From NCBI RefSeq assembly GCF_003443875.1, contig NZ_CP027482.1, positions 186,001 through 250,000 on the forward strand: a stretch of DNA of 64,000 bases. Reading direction: 5' to 3'. Position 1 is the stretch's first letter. Each line of letters begins with the position of its first letter. This document shows, one piece after another, positions 1 through 6,982 of this stretch. The notes beneath the pieces were generated by a model, which was given only the letters and a program-made list of their open reading frames with translations, did not search any database and was not told the origin of the DNA. This DNA comes from Aeromicrobium sp. A1-2. Its GTDB lineage: Bacteria > Actinomycetota > Actinomycetes > Propionibacteriales > Nocardioidaceae. Made by a program: the position numbers and the translations under genes.

Positions 1-1
1 G

Positions 2-484
2 CTGCGTCTGGCGCCGATCCCGACGTGGGCCGTGGTCCTCGCCCGCATCGCGGTCAGCATGGCCATCGCGGCGGTGCAGGCGGCGATCTTCATCGGGGTC
101 GGCGCAGCATTCTTCGGGCTAACGCTCTCCGGCTGGTGGCCGATGATCATCCCCTTGCTCGCGGCGGGGACCTTGGCCTTCATGGCGCTCGGCCTGCTCG
201 CCGGCGCGGTGTCCAAGAGCGAGGAGGCGGCAGTCGGCATCGCCAACTTCGTCGTGCTGCCGATGGCGTTCCTGTCAGGGTCGTTCTTCCCGCTCGACGG
301 TGCACCGTCCTGGGTTGCTGCGGTGAGCCAGATCCTGCCGCTCAAGCACCTCAACGACGGGATGCTCGACACCATGGTGCGCGGCGAGGGTCCGTCTGCG
401 GCGCTCGCGCCGATCCTGATCCTGCTGGGCTTCGCCGTGGTCGTCTCCGCGATCGCCAGCAGGCTGTTCCGCTGGGACACCTGA
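2..484 (+). CDS. ABC-2 type transporter permease, C-terminal part (5' end outside window)
   Basis: The reading frame is open from the first full codon of the window, so this is the C-terminal ~160 residues of a longer protein. It has about four to five hydrophobic segments. The stretch LPMAFLSGSFFPL followed by a conserved proline and ILPLKHLNDG is the usual C-terminal signature of ABC-2 permeases, in which the last periplasmic helix re-enters the membrane. The protein would sit in the cytoplasmic membrane and work with an ATP-binding subunit that should lie upstream. Substrate unknown; drug or polysaccharide exporters of this type are common in actinobacteria. It converges on the next gene. 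Confidence 0.85.
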   Translation: MRLAPIPTWAVVLARIAVSMAIAAVQAAIFIGVGAAFFGLTLSGWWPMIIPLLAAGTLAFMALGLLAGAVSKSEEAAVGIANFVVLPMAFLSGSFFPLDGAPSWVAAVSQILPLKHLNDGMLDTMVRGEGPSAALAPILILLGFAVVVSAIASRLFRWDT

Positions 485-487
485 CCG

Positions 488-505
488 GGCTGGGTCGACC
501 CAGCC
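488..505. terminator. Hairpin between convergent genes
   Basis: GGCTGGG-TCGA-CCCAGCC is a perfect 7-bp stem with a 4-nt loop, lying in the 25-nt gap between the two convergent stop codons. There is no T-tract, as is usual for high-GC actinobacteria. Confidence 0.6.
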
Positions 506-509
506 GGGG

Positions 510-782
510 TCACAGACCGCGCAGGTAGTCCGGGTCGTCGTCGGGGCCCATCGGTCCCCCGGGCTTGGGCGGCTTCCCCGTCTGCGGCTTGCCCATCCCG
601 GGGAGCTGACGCTTGCGTCCGAGCAGCAACCACAGCACGGGTCCGATGCCAACGATCAGCAGCACGACGAACCACAGCGGCTTGGGGACATATCGCACGC
701 GATCGCGGGGCGTGGCGATCAGGTCGAACAGGGCATACACGAACAGTGCGATCCCAATGACCACGAGGATGAACTTGCCCAT
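510..782 (-). CDS. PLDc_N-type small membrane protein
   Basis: A 90-residue protein with two predicted membrane helices (about residues 4-22 and 36-53). It has the pattern of the phospholipase-D N-terminal (PLDc_N) family: YALFDLI after the first helix, VPKPLWFVVLLI, then GPVLWLLLGRKR. The C-terminal ~35 residues are a Gly/Pro-rich cytoplasmic tail ending in DDDPDYLRGL. No catalytic HKD motif is present, so it is a stand-alone membrane domain of unknown role. A TAACGT hexamer lies 6 nt before the ATG, suggesting a leaderless mRNA. Confidence 0.8.
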   Translation of the reverse strand: MGKFILVVIGIALFVYALFDLIATPRDRVRYVPKPLWFVVLLIVGIGPVLWLLLGRKRQLPGMGKPQTGKPPKPGGPMGPDDDPDYLRGL

Positions 783-788
783 GGCCCA

Positions 789-794
789 ACGTTA
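789..794 (-). promoter_or_regulatory. Candidate -10 hexamer, leaderless
   Basis: TAACGT on the minus strand with a 6-nt gap to the ATG at 782, fitting a TANNNT -10 element of a leaderless transcript. No clear -35 seen. Confidence 0.4.
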
Positions 795-839
795 CCGGGC
801 GGTCCGCAACCAGCCTGCCACCGGAAGCCGACGAACGAT

Positions 840-845
840 TAGGCT
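840..845 (+). promoter_or_regulatory. Candidate -10 hexamer, leaderless
   Basis: TAGGCT with a 6-nt gap to the ATG at 852. It is divergent to the similar element at 789-794. Confidence 0.4.
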
Positions 846-851
846 GCCGCC

Positions 852-1118
852 ATGAAGGCTTTCTGGTCCTACACGTTGGCGCGCCTCGCTCTGTTCGGAA
901 CAACTTTCGGTGTCGTCTGGTTGATCGCCTCGTTCTTCGTCGAGTGGGGCAATGCCACGACGTTGTTCGTGCTGCTGATCGCGCTCGTGTTGTCGTCGGT
1001 GATCTCGATCTTCGCCCTCGCCGGGCTGCGCGACAATCTCGCGCAGAACGTGCAGGAGCGTGCCGCGCGGATGACCAAGCGGGTCGAGGAGTCGCGCAAT
1101 GCCGAAGACGTCGACTGA
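852..1118 (+). CDS. DUF4229-type small membrane protein
   Basis: An 88-residue protein with two membrane helices (about residues 8-28 and 35-57) and a charged cytoplasmic C-terminus ([17 protein letters not shown]). Size and pattern match the actinobacterial DUF4229 family, which is often found beside menaquinone genes; its function is unknown. Its last 20 nt overlap the start of the next gene in another frame, so the two are probably co-transcribed and translationally coupled. Confidence 0.8.
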   Translation: MKAFWSYTLARLALFGTTFGVVWLIASFFVEWGNATTLFVLLIALVLSSVISIFALAGLRDNLAQNVQERAARMTKRVEESRNAEDVD

Positions 1119-2181
1119 GAGTCGCGCCTGGATCGCCGAGGCCATCCGCCGGGTCGACGCCGACGCCAACCGCAGTGCCGACACGCACCTGCATGTCCTG
1201 CCGATCCCGGTGCCGGGCATCGAGCTCTATCTCAAGGACGAGTCGGTGCACCCCACCGGCAGTCTCAAGCACCGGCTGGCCAGGTCGCTGTTCCTCTACG
1301 CGCTGTGCAATGGCTGGATCCACGGTGGATCGACCGTCATCGAGGCGTCCAGCGGCTCGACCGCGGTCAGCGAGGCGTACTTCGCCCGGCTCGTCGGTCT
1401 GCCTTTCGTCGCGGTCATGCCGGCCTCGACGAGCCCGGAAAAGATCGCACTGATCGAGTTCTACGGCGGGCGCTGCCACCTTGTCGACGATCCCGGCACG
1501 GTCTACGACGTCGCCCGTGAGCTCGCCGACAAGTGCGGCGGCCATTACATGGACCAGTTCACGTACGCCGAACGGGCGACGGACTGGCGGGGCAACAACA
1601 ACATCGCCGAGTCGATCTTCGAGCAGCTCTCCGCCGAGCCCCACCCGTGTCCCAGCCTGATCGTGGTCGGTGCAGGCACGGGCGGGACGTCCGCGACGAT
1701 CGGCCGGTTCGTTCGCTACCGCCGGTTCAACACCCGCATCGTGGTGGCCGACCCGGAAAACTCCGCGTTCTACGGCGGCTGGGAGTCTGACAGCTCCGAC
1801 GTCACGACCGACAAGCCATCGCGCATCGAGGGCATCGGCCGGATGCGCATTGAGGGGTCTTTCGTCGGCGGGGTCATCGACGACATGGTCCGTGTGCCGG
1901 ACGCCGCCTCGATCGCTGCGATGCGGTGGGTCTCGGGCATCCTCGGCCGGCCGGTCGGCGGATCGACCGGCACCAACATCTGGGCCTCTTTGCAGAAGAT
2001 CGGCGAGATGCGCGAGGCCGGCGAGAGCGGCAGCGTCGTGACGCTCCTGTGCGACGGTGGCGAGCGCTACGCCAACACGTACTACGACGACACCTGGTTG
2101 GCCGAGCGCGGCATCGACGTCACGCCGTACGCCGCTGCGCTCGCCGAGTTCGACCGCACCGGCACCCTCCCTAGGGTCTGA
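1099..2181 (+). CDS. cds1: PLP-dependent cysteine synthase-like enzyme, probable L-cysteine desulfhydrase
   Basis: A 360-residue fold-type II PLP enzyme. The PLP lysine is K57 in HPTGSLKHR. The substrate loop [15 protein letters not shown] and the glycine-rich phosphate loop [12 protein letters not shown] follow in the usual order. Overall it resembles the actinobacterial Cds1 group, which releases H2S, pyruvate and ammonia from L-cysteine, more than CysK, because it has the long N-terminus and the C-terminal [15 protein letters not shown] segment. The symbol is by family resemblance. The ATG overlaps the upstream DUF4229 gene by 20 nt. A cysteine-synthase activity cannot be excluded from sequence alone. 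Confidence 0.8.
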   Translation: MPKTSTESRAWIAEAIRRVDADANRSADTHLHVLPIPVPGIELYLKDESVHPTGSLKHRLARSLFLYALCNGWIHGGSTVIEASSGSTAVSEAYFARLVGLPFVAVMPASTSPEKIALIEFYGGRCHLVDDPGTVYDVARELADKCGGHYMDQFTYAERATDWRGNNNIAESIFEQLSAEPHPCPSLIVVGAGTGGTSATIGRFVRYRRFNTRIVVADPENSAFYGGWESDSSDVTTDKPSRIEGIGRMRIEGSFVGGVIDDMVRVPDAASIAAMRWVSGILGRPVGGSTGTNIWASLQKIGEMREAGESGSVVTLLCDGGERYANTYYDDTWLAERGIDVTPYAAALAEFDRTGTLPRV

Positions 2182-2185
2182 CCCA

Positions 2186-2286
2186 CCAGCCCTCCCCAAT
2201 TCCCCAAGATGTGGGCACATCCCGGGTTTTTGCCGCGCTGGAATGCCCGCCAAGCGCCCACATCTTGGGCGGTGGGGACGGGCTGG
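2186..2286. terminator. Long compound inverted repeat between convergent genes
   Basis: CCAAGATGTGGGC (2204-2216) pairs perfectly with GCCCACATCTTGG (2256-2268). An outer stem, CCAGCCCTCCCCA (2186-2198) with TGGGGACGGGCTGG (2273-2286), pairs with one bulge. The whole gap between the two convergent stop codons is occupied by this structure, so it probably terminates both transcripts. Confidence 0.7.
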
Positions 2287-2781
2287 TCAGGTGACTGGGA
2301 TGATCTCGGCGGAGCGGATCGTGCCGGCATCGATCAGGATCCGGCCGATCGTGCCGCGAGGCTGCCGCCGCTTGTCGGTCGGCGAACCGGGGTTGAAGAG
2401 GCGCTGTCCGTCCGTCTCGGTGTCCCACGGGATGTGGGAGTGGCCGAAGACCACGAGATCCGCAGCAGGGAACAGTCGACGCATGCGGCTCGCCCGGCCC
2501 TCCTTGGATCCGCTGTCGTGGATCATGGCGACGCGGACGCCGTCGAGGTCGATCTCCAGCGTCTCTGGTGCACCCCACGCCGCGACGTCGTCGCCGTCGT
2601 TGTTGCCGCGCACCACGTGGACCGGGGCGAAGGCCGCCAGCTCGTCGAGCACCGACGGCAGGCACACATCGCCTGCGTGCAGGATCACGTCGACGTCGAC
2701 GAGCTGCTCCGCGACCGCGGCCGGCATCGACTTCCAGAACCGGGGGGCGTGAGTGTCGGACACGACCGCGACCCGCAGCAC
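2287..2781 (-). CDS. YfcE/MJ0936-type metallophosphoesterase
   Basis: A 164-residue calcineurin-like phosphoesterase of the small YfcE type. Metal ligands appear in order: DTH near the N-terminus (VAVVSDTHAPRF), HAGDVC, GNNDG, the histidine of MIHDSG, and GHSHIP near residue 115. Such enzymes hydrolyse phosphodiesters or phosphoproteins in the cytoplasm; the physiological substrate is unknown. I chose the GTG at 2781 because it lies one base after the menA stop codon and gives a protein starting right at the first beta strand; the longer open frame runs back into menA. Confidence 0.85.
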   Translation of the reverse strand: MLRVAVVSDTHAPRFWKSMPAAVAEQLVDVDVILHAGDVCLPSVLDELAAFAPVHVVRGNNDGDDVAAWGAPETLEIDLDGVRVAMIHDSGSKEGRASRMRRLFPAADLVVFGHSHIPWDTETDGQRLFNPGSPTDKRRQPRGTIGRILIDAGTIRSAEIIPVT

Positions 2782-2782
2782 G

Positions 2783-3688
2783 TCAGGCCCCGATGACCAG
2801 GCCGAGCCCCAGCCCGGCGGCGTAGACGAGCTCGGCCAGGCCGGTGTCACGCAGCACCGGGATCAGCGCCATTCCGGACGAGCCGGAGGCAACGGTCTGT
2901 CGGGCGCGTACCGCAAATGGCACCATCAGGAGCCCCAGCAGCGCCCACGGCGTGAACGCCGACGCCCAGATCAGGGTCATGAGCGCCACGGCCAGCAGCA
3001 GAGTGAAGAATCGTCGCGTCCGGCGATCGCCCATCACGACGGCGAGGGTGCGCTTGCCGGTCACCGAGTCGGTCGGGATGTCGCGCAGGTTGTTGGCGAC
3101 CAGGATCGCGCAGGCCAGCGCGCCGACGCCGATCGACGCCGCGAAGGCTGGCCAGGTGAGCTCTTCGACCTGGACGTACGACGTGCCGAGCACGGCGACG
3201 AGCCCGAAGAACACGAATACGCTGACCTCGCCGAGGGCGCGGTAGCCGTACGGCGAGGGCCCGCCGGTGTACGTCCAGGCCGCGCCGATCGCCGCGATCC
3301 CGACCAGTAGGAGCCACCAGCTGGTCGTCGCCGCGAGGACCAGGCCGAGAGCTCCGCCGAGGCCGAAGAACGCGAACGCGACGAGCTTGACCGAGCGGGC
3401 CGGCACGAGTCCTGAGCCCACGAGCCGCAGCGGTCCGACCCGGTCGTCATCGGTGCCCTTGATGCCGTCGGAGTAGTCGTTGGCGTAGTTGACGCCGATC
3501 TGCAGGGCCAGCGAGACCCCGAGCGCTAGCAGCGCCTTCCACCACACGAACGAGTCCGCGTAGGTCGCGGCACCGGTTCCGGCGAGCACGGGGGGGACGG
3601 CGGCTGGGAGGGTGCGCGGGCGGGCGCCGGCGATCCACAACTGGGCGGGGGACGGGGCGGGTGCGTTCACGATCGACCAGTCTGCCAT
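2783..3688 (-). CDS. menA: 1,4-dihydroxy-2-naphthoate polyprenyltransferase
   Basis: A 301-residue UbiA-superfamily membrane prenyltransferase, with about nine helices. It joins a polyprenyl diphosphate to 1,4-dihydroxy-2-naphthoate, giving demethylmenaquinone. Both Asp-rich Mg-diphosphate motifs are present: NDYSDGIKGTDDD (about residues 70-82) and NNLRDIPTDSVTGKRTLA (about 190-207), the latter typical of MenA. The ATG at 3688 gives the usual length; the longer frame upstream only shadows the divergent HTH gene. It is followed at once by the phosphoesterase gene. The side-chain donor is probably made by the polyprenyl synthase at 31606. Confidence 0.95.
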   Translation of the reverse strand: MADWSIVNAPAPSPAQLWIAGARPRTLPAAVPPVLAGTGAATYADSFVWWKALLALGVSLALQIGVNYANDYSDGIKGTDDDRVGPLRLVGSGLVPARSVKLVAFAFFGLGGALGLVLAATTSWWLLLVGIAAIGAAWTYTGGPSPYGYRALGEVSVFVFFGLVAVLGTSYVQVEELTWPAFAASIGVGALACAILVANNLRDIPTDSVTGKRTLAVVMGDRRTRRFFTLLLAVALMTLIWASAFTPWALLGLLMVPFAVRARQTVASGSSGMALIPVLRDTGLAELVYAAGLGLGLVIGA

Positions 3689-3717
3689 CTGCTCACGCAC
3701 ATCTTGTCTGCCACGGT

Positions 3718-3738
3718 CTGTCAAGGTATTGTTGACAG
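3718..3738. promoter_or_regulatory. Inverted repeat, candidate operator
   Basis: CTGTCAA-N7-TTGACAG, perfect 7-bp arms. It lies 2 nt before the ATG of the HTH gene, covers its probable -10 (TATTGT 3727-3732), and is 30 nt upstream of the divergent menA start. Position and symmetry suggest an autoregulatory operator for a dimeric DNA-binding protein. Confidence 0.5.
3727..3732 (+). promoter_or_regulatory. Candidate -10 hexamer, leaderless
   Basis: TATTGT with a 7-nt gap to the ATG at 3740; no Shine-Dalgarno sequence between them. It overlaps the inverted repeat at 3718-3738. Confidence 0.4.
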
Positions 3739-3739
3739 T

Positions 3740-4303
3740 ATGGACATCCCCGACGGCGAGTTCTCGGACCTGATCGCTCGGGCTATCGCGCGCCTCGATC
3801 CGACGATCGAGCGACGCCTCGACAGCGACCCGGAGGCGCACCTCGAGCTGGCCGTCCTGACCAACCGCACGTACGAGGAGACCGGCCGGTTGCTGCGGTC
3901 GGCGGTGACGTCGGCCCGCGCCGCTGGCTCGAGCTGGGAGGCCGTCGGATCGGCGCTCGGCATGTCCCGGCAGGCGGCCCAGCAACGGTTCGGCCATGTC
4001 CCCGCGACGCCGTCCCCCTGCACAGCGGAGTGCCGCCAGCTGGTGGGCCTCACGGCATTCAACGAGATCGACCAGCTCAACGCATGGGGTCGGCACGGCT
4101 GGCACTCGGTCGGCTACGGGCCGATGTTCCACGACGTCGAGAAGTCGTCGACGCAGTGGGAGCACAAGCGTGCTGTGATCGGCAGCCGCAAGGCGCGCGA
4201 CCTCGAGGTCAAGGGCTGGGAGCGCATCGGCTCGATGTGGTTCCCCTGGACGTACTTCAAGCGGCCGGTGGATCTGCCGCCCGAGCCTGGCGAGCCGGCA
4301 TGA
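3740..4303 (+). CDS. HTH-containing protein of unknown function
   Basis: A 187-residue protein. Residues ~57-85 (AAGSSWEAVGSALGMSRQAA followed by QQRFG) look like a helix-turn-helix of the kind found in short actinobacterial regulators. The C-terminal half is a compact uncharacterised domain rich in Trp and Gly (GWHSVGYGPMFHDVEKS, WERIGSMWFPWTYFKRP). I do not recognise a named family. I chose the ATG at 3740 because a TATTGT hexamer lies 7 nt before it. It is divergent to menA and overlaps menE by 4 nt (ATGA), so it may be co-transcribed with menE and regulate menaquinone genes; that link is inference from position only. Confidence 0.75.
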   Translation: MDIPDGEFSDLIARAIARLDPTIERRLDSDPEAHLELAVLTNRTYEETGRLLRSAVTSARAAGSSWEAVGSALGMSRQAAQQRFGHVPATPSPCTAECRQLVGLTAFNEIDQLNAWGRHGWHSVGYGPMFHDVEKSSTQWEHKRAVIGSRKARDLEVKGWERIGSMWFPWTYFKRPVDLPPEPGEPA

Positions 4304-5337
4304 CGGCGGGCCTGCGCCCGGTCGGCGGGTCGCCCCGCGAGGTTTTCGACCTGGTCCAGGCCTGGGTGCGCGACGGCGGCGCCCCGTTGGTCGTCCGTAC
4401 GTCCGGCAGCACGGGCGAGCCCAAGGACGTCGTGCTGTCTCGTGACGCGGTGCTTGCCTCGGCGCGTGCGAGCCTGGAACGGCTCGGCGGGGCGGGGGGC
4501 TGGTTGCAGGCGATCCCGGTCACCGGCATCGGCGGTCTGCAGGTCCTGGTGCGCTCAGCGCTGGCGGGACTCGAGCCGGTCCACGCCGATCAGCACGCTG
4601 CTCTGGCCGAGGCCGTTGCTGCAATCCCCGGACCGCGTCGCTATGCCTCCCTCGTCCCGACCCAGGTGCACCGACTCGTCGACGCGGGCGACATCGGCGT
4701 CCTGGCTCCGCTCGACGCGCTGCTGATCGGTGGCGCCGCGGTGGCACCGGACCTGCTCGAGGCGCTGCGGGCAGCCGGGGTGCGGGTCGTCCGGACGTAC
4801 GGGATGAGCGAGACCAGCGGCGGCTGTGTCTACGACGGACTGCCGCTGGACGACGTCCGGGTCCGGATCGACGATGCGGGGCAGGTGCACGTCGCTGGCC
4901 CCGTCCTGTTCGACGGTTACGCCGACCCGGCCGCGACCGAGCGGGTGCTGCGCGATGGCTGGTTCGCGACCGCTGATGTCGGCGAGATCGGTGCCGACGG
5001 CCGGCTCCGCATCACGGGTCGTCGCGATGACGTCGTGATCAGCGGTGGCGTCAACGTGCCGCTACCCGCTGTCACTGCCGCGCTCCGGGCCCACGAGGGC
5101 GTGCGCGATGGCGTGGCGATCGGGGTGCCCGACGACGAGTGGGGCGCGCGGGTCGTGGCCTTCCTCGTGCCCGATGATGCCGTGTGCCTCGACGGGCTGC
5201 GGCTCGACGAGGTACGCGACGGCATCGAGGAGGCCGGCCTGCCGCGCAGCTGGGCGCCCCGCGAGGTCGTCCTGCTCGACGCGCTGCCCCTGCTGCCCGG
5301 CGGCAAGGTCGACCGGCAGGCGCTCGGCTCGAGGTAG
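4300..5337 (+). CDS. menE: o-succinylbenzoate--CoA ligase
   Basis: A 345-residue acyl-adenylate-forming enzyme, short as is usual for actinobacterial MenE. It activates o-succinylbenzoate with ATP and CoA. Motifs in order: P-loop TSGSTGEPKDVVLS (about residue 36), TYGMSETSGG (about 166), DGWFATADVGE and GRRDDVVISGGVN (about 225-250), and the C-terminal catalytic lysine in LPGGKVDR. The N-terminal subdomain of longer family members is reduced. The start overlaps the HTH gene stop by 4 nt. It converges on the next gene with a 3-nt gap. Confidence 0.94.
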   Translation: MTAGLRPVGGSPREVFDLVQAWVRDGGAPLVVRTSGSTGEPKDVVLSRDAVLASARASLERLGGAGGWLQAIPVTGIGGLQVLVRSALAGLEPVHADQHAALAEAVAAIPGPRRYASLVPTQVHRLVDAGDIGVLAPLDALLIGGAAVAPDLLEALRAAGVRVVRTYGMSETSGGCVYDGLPLDDVRVRIDDAGQVHVAGPVLFDGYADPAATERVLRDGWFATADVGEIGADGRLRITGRRDDVVISGGVNVPLPAVTAALRAHEGVRDGVAIGVPDDEWGARVVAFLVPDDAVCLDGLRLDEVRDGIEEAGLPRSWAPREVVLLDALPLLPGGKVDRQALGSR

Positions 5338-5340
5338 CGG

Positions 5341-6000
5341 CTAGGCGACGGCTCCGGCGATGGCGTCGGCGATCGTGGTGGCGCCGCTGACGGCCTCCCA
5401 CTGGCGTCCGATCGTGGCCGGCTCGTCGATCACTGCGGCGATCAGAGCAGCGACGTCGGCGCGGGGGATCTGGTCCCGGTCGACGGTCTCGCCGAGCGCG
5501 ACGTGCCCGGTCGGCTCGTCATCGGTCAGCCCACCCGGACGGACGATGGTCCAGTCCAGGTCGCTGGCCCGGAGCGCGATGTCGGCGTCGCGCTTGGCCT
5601 CGACGTAGGTGGACCAGGCCTCCTCCACGTCGTCGCCGATCGGCTGGGCGACACCGATCGCCGAGATCTGCACGAATCGGGTGGCGCCGGCCGCGGTCGC
5701 GCCCTCGATCGACTTGAGCGAGCCGCCCAGATCGACCGTGCGCTTGCGCTCGACGTTGCCGTCGGCCCCGCCACCGGCGGCGAACACGACGCAGCCGGCG
5801 CCGGTGAACGCCTCGGCGAAGGTGGCCGCATCGTCCTGCTCGATGTCGAGGATGCGCACCTCGGCGCCGAGACGCTCGAGCTCTGCGGTGTAGTCCGGGT
5901 TGCGCACCAGCGCGACGGGCTGGTGTCCGGAGTCGGCGAGAAGGGGGATCAGGAGGCGGGCGATCTTTCCGTGGCCTCCGACTATCGCAATTCGGGTCAT
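5341..6000 (-). CDS. NAD(P)-binding epimerase/oxidoreductase-like protein
   Basis: A 219-residue single-domain Rossmann protein of the atypical SDR (NmrA/YwnB-like) type. The nucleotide-binding motif is IAIVGGHGKIARLLIPLL at the N-terminus, followed by a variant acidic strand (VRILDIEQDD), VFAAGGG at the end of beta-4, and TIVRPGGLTDDEPTG as in many sugar-epimerase-like proteins. It lacks a clear YxxxK pair, so catalysis is uncertain and it may be a redox sensor or flavin reductase-like protein. The ATG at 6000 has a TACCGT hexamer 6 nt upstream. It is divergent to menC. Confidence 0.75.
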   Translation of the reverse strand: MTRIAIVGGHGKIARLLIPLLADSGHQPVALVRNPDYTAELERLGAEVRILDIEQDDAATFAEAFTGAGCVVFAAGGGADGNVERKRTVDLGGSLKSIEGATAAGATRFVQISAIGVAQPIGDDVEEAWSTYVEAKRDADIALRASDLDWTIVRPGGLTDDEPTGHVALGETVDRDQIPRADVAALIAAVIDEPATIGRQWEAVSGATTIADAIAGAVA

Positions 6001-6006
6001 ACCTCG

Positions 6007-6012
6007 ACGGTA
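6007..6012 (-). promoter_or_regulatory. Candidate -10 hexamer, leaderless
   Basis: TACCGT on the minus strand, 6 nt before the ATG at 6000. Confidence 0.35.
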
Positions 6013-6024
6013 CGGGCCTGGCGG

Positions 6025-6030
6025 TAAGTT
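6025..6030 (+). promoter_or_regulatory. Candidate -10 hexamer, leaderless menC
   Basis: TAAGTT with a 7-nt gap to the GTG at 6038; there is no Shine-Dalgarno sequence in that gap. Confidence 0.4.
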
Positions 6031-6037
6031 GCCACTC

Positions 6038-6982
6038 GTGCAGTTCCACACCTACGCCATCGCGATGCCCACGCGTTTTCGCGGCATCGACCGACGCGAG
6101 GGGATGTTGGTCGAGGGCTCCGCGGGCTGGGCCGAGTTCAGCCCGTTCCTCGACTACGACGCCCGCGAGAGCGCTCCGTGGCTTGCCGCCGCGCTGGACT
6201 CCGCCGAGCGCGAGTGGCCCGCGCCGCTGCGCACGCGGGTTGCAGTCAACTGCACGGTCCCCGCGGTCGACCCTGAGCACGCGTACCGGATCGTCAGTCG
6301 CAGCGGGTGCCGGACCGCCAAGGTCAAGGTCGCCGAGCGCGGCCAGACCCTGGCCGACGACATCGCCCGGGTCGAAGCCGTTCGGGACGCGCTCGGTCCG
6401 GGCGGGCATGTCCGTGTCGATGCCAACGGCGGCTGGTCCGTCGACGAGGCGGTTGCGGCGATCGCGGCACTCACCGCGGCCGCCAACGGCCTGGAGTACG
6501 TCGAGCAACCCTGCGCCGCGGTCGAGGAGCTCGCGATGGTGCGTCGCCGGATCGATGTGCCGATCGCCGCCGACGAGTCGATCCGCCGCGCCGAGGATCC
6601 GTTGCGGGTCGTCGAGCTCGAGGCCGCCGACATCGCGGTCCTCAAGGTCGCGCCGCTCGGTGGCGTCCACGCCTGCCTGCGGATCGCCGAGCAGATCGGG
6701 CTGCCTGTCGTGGTGTCCAGCGCGGTCGAGACCTCGATCGGGCTGGCCGCCGGACTGGCTCTGGCCGCGGCCCTGCCCGAGCTGCCGTATGCCTGCGGGC
6801 TCGCCACGACGTCCCTGCTCGACGGAGATGTCGTCGCTGACGCACTGGCCCCGGTCGACGGCTTCCTCCCGGTCGGTCGCCAGGTGCTCGACCCCGGCGC
6901 ATATGCCGCGGTCGCTGCGGACGGCCAGACTGACGCCCGTTGGCAGGCCCGGCTGTCCGCGGTTCGAGCGGTGCTGGCATGA
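6038..6982 (+). CDS. menC: o-succinylbenzoate synthase
   Basis: A 314-residue enolase-superfamily enzyme that dehydrates SHCHC to o-succinylbenzoate. Active-site features are visible: the lysine pair in TAKVKVAERG (about residues 93-99), metal ligands in VDANGGWS (Asp), YVEQP (Glu) and IAADES (Asp), and the second catalytic lysine in IAVLKVAPLGG. I chose the GTG at 6038 because a TAAGTT hexamer lies 7 nt before it and the frame further upstream overlaps the divergent gene. The stop overlaps the menD start by 4 nt. Confidence 0.95.
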   Translation: MQFHTYAIAMPTRFRGIDRREGMLVEGSAGWAEFSPFLDYDARESAPWLAAALDSAEREWPAPLRTRVAVNCTVPAVDPEHAYRIVSRSGCRTAKVKVAERGQTLADDIARVEAVRDALGPGGHVRVDANGGWSVDEAVAAIAALTAAANGLEYVEQPCAAVEELAMVRRRIDVPIAADESIRRAEDPLRVVELEAADIAVLKVAPLGGVHACLRIAEQIGLPVVVSSAVETSIGLAAGLALAAALPELPYACGLATTSLLDGDVVADALAPVDGFLPVGRQVLDPGAYAAVAADGQTDARWQARLSAVRAVLA

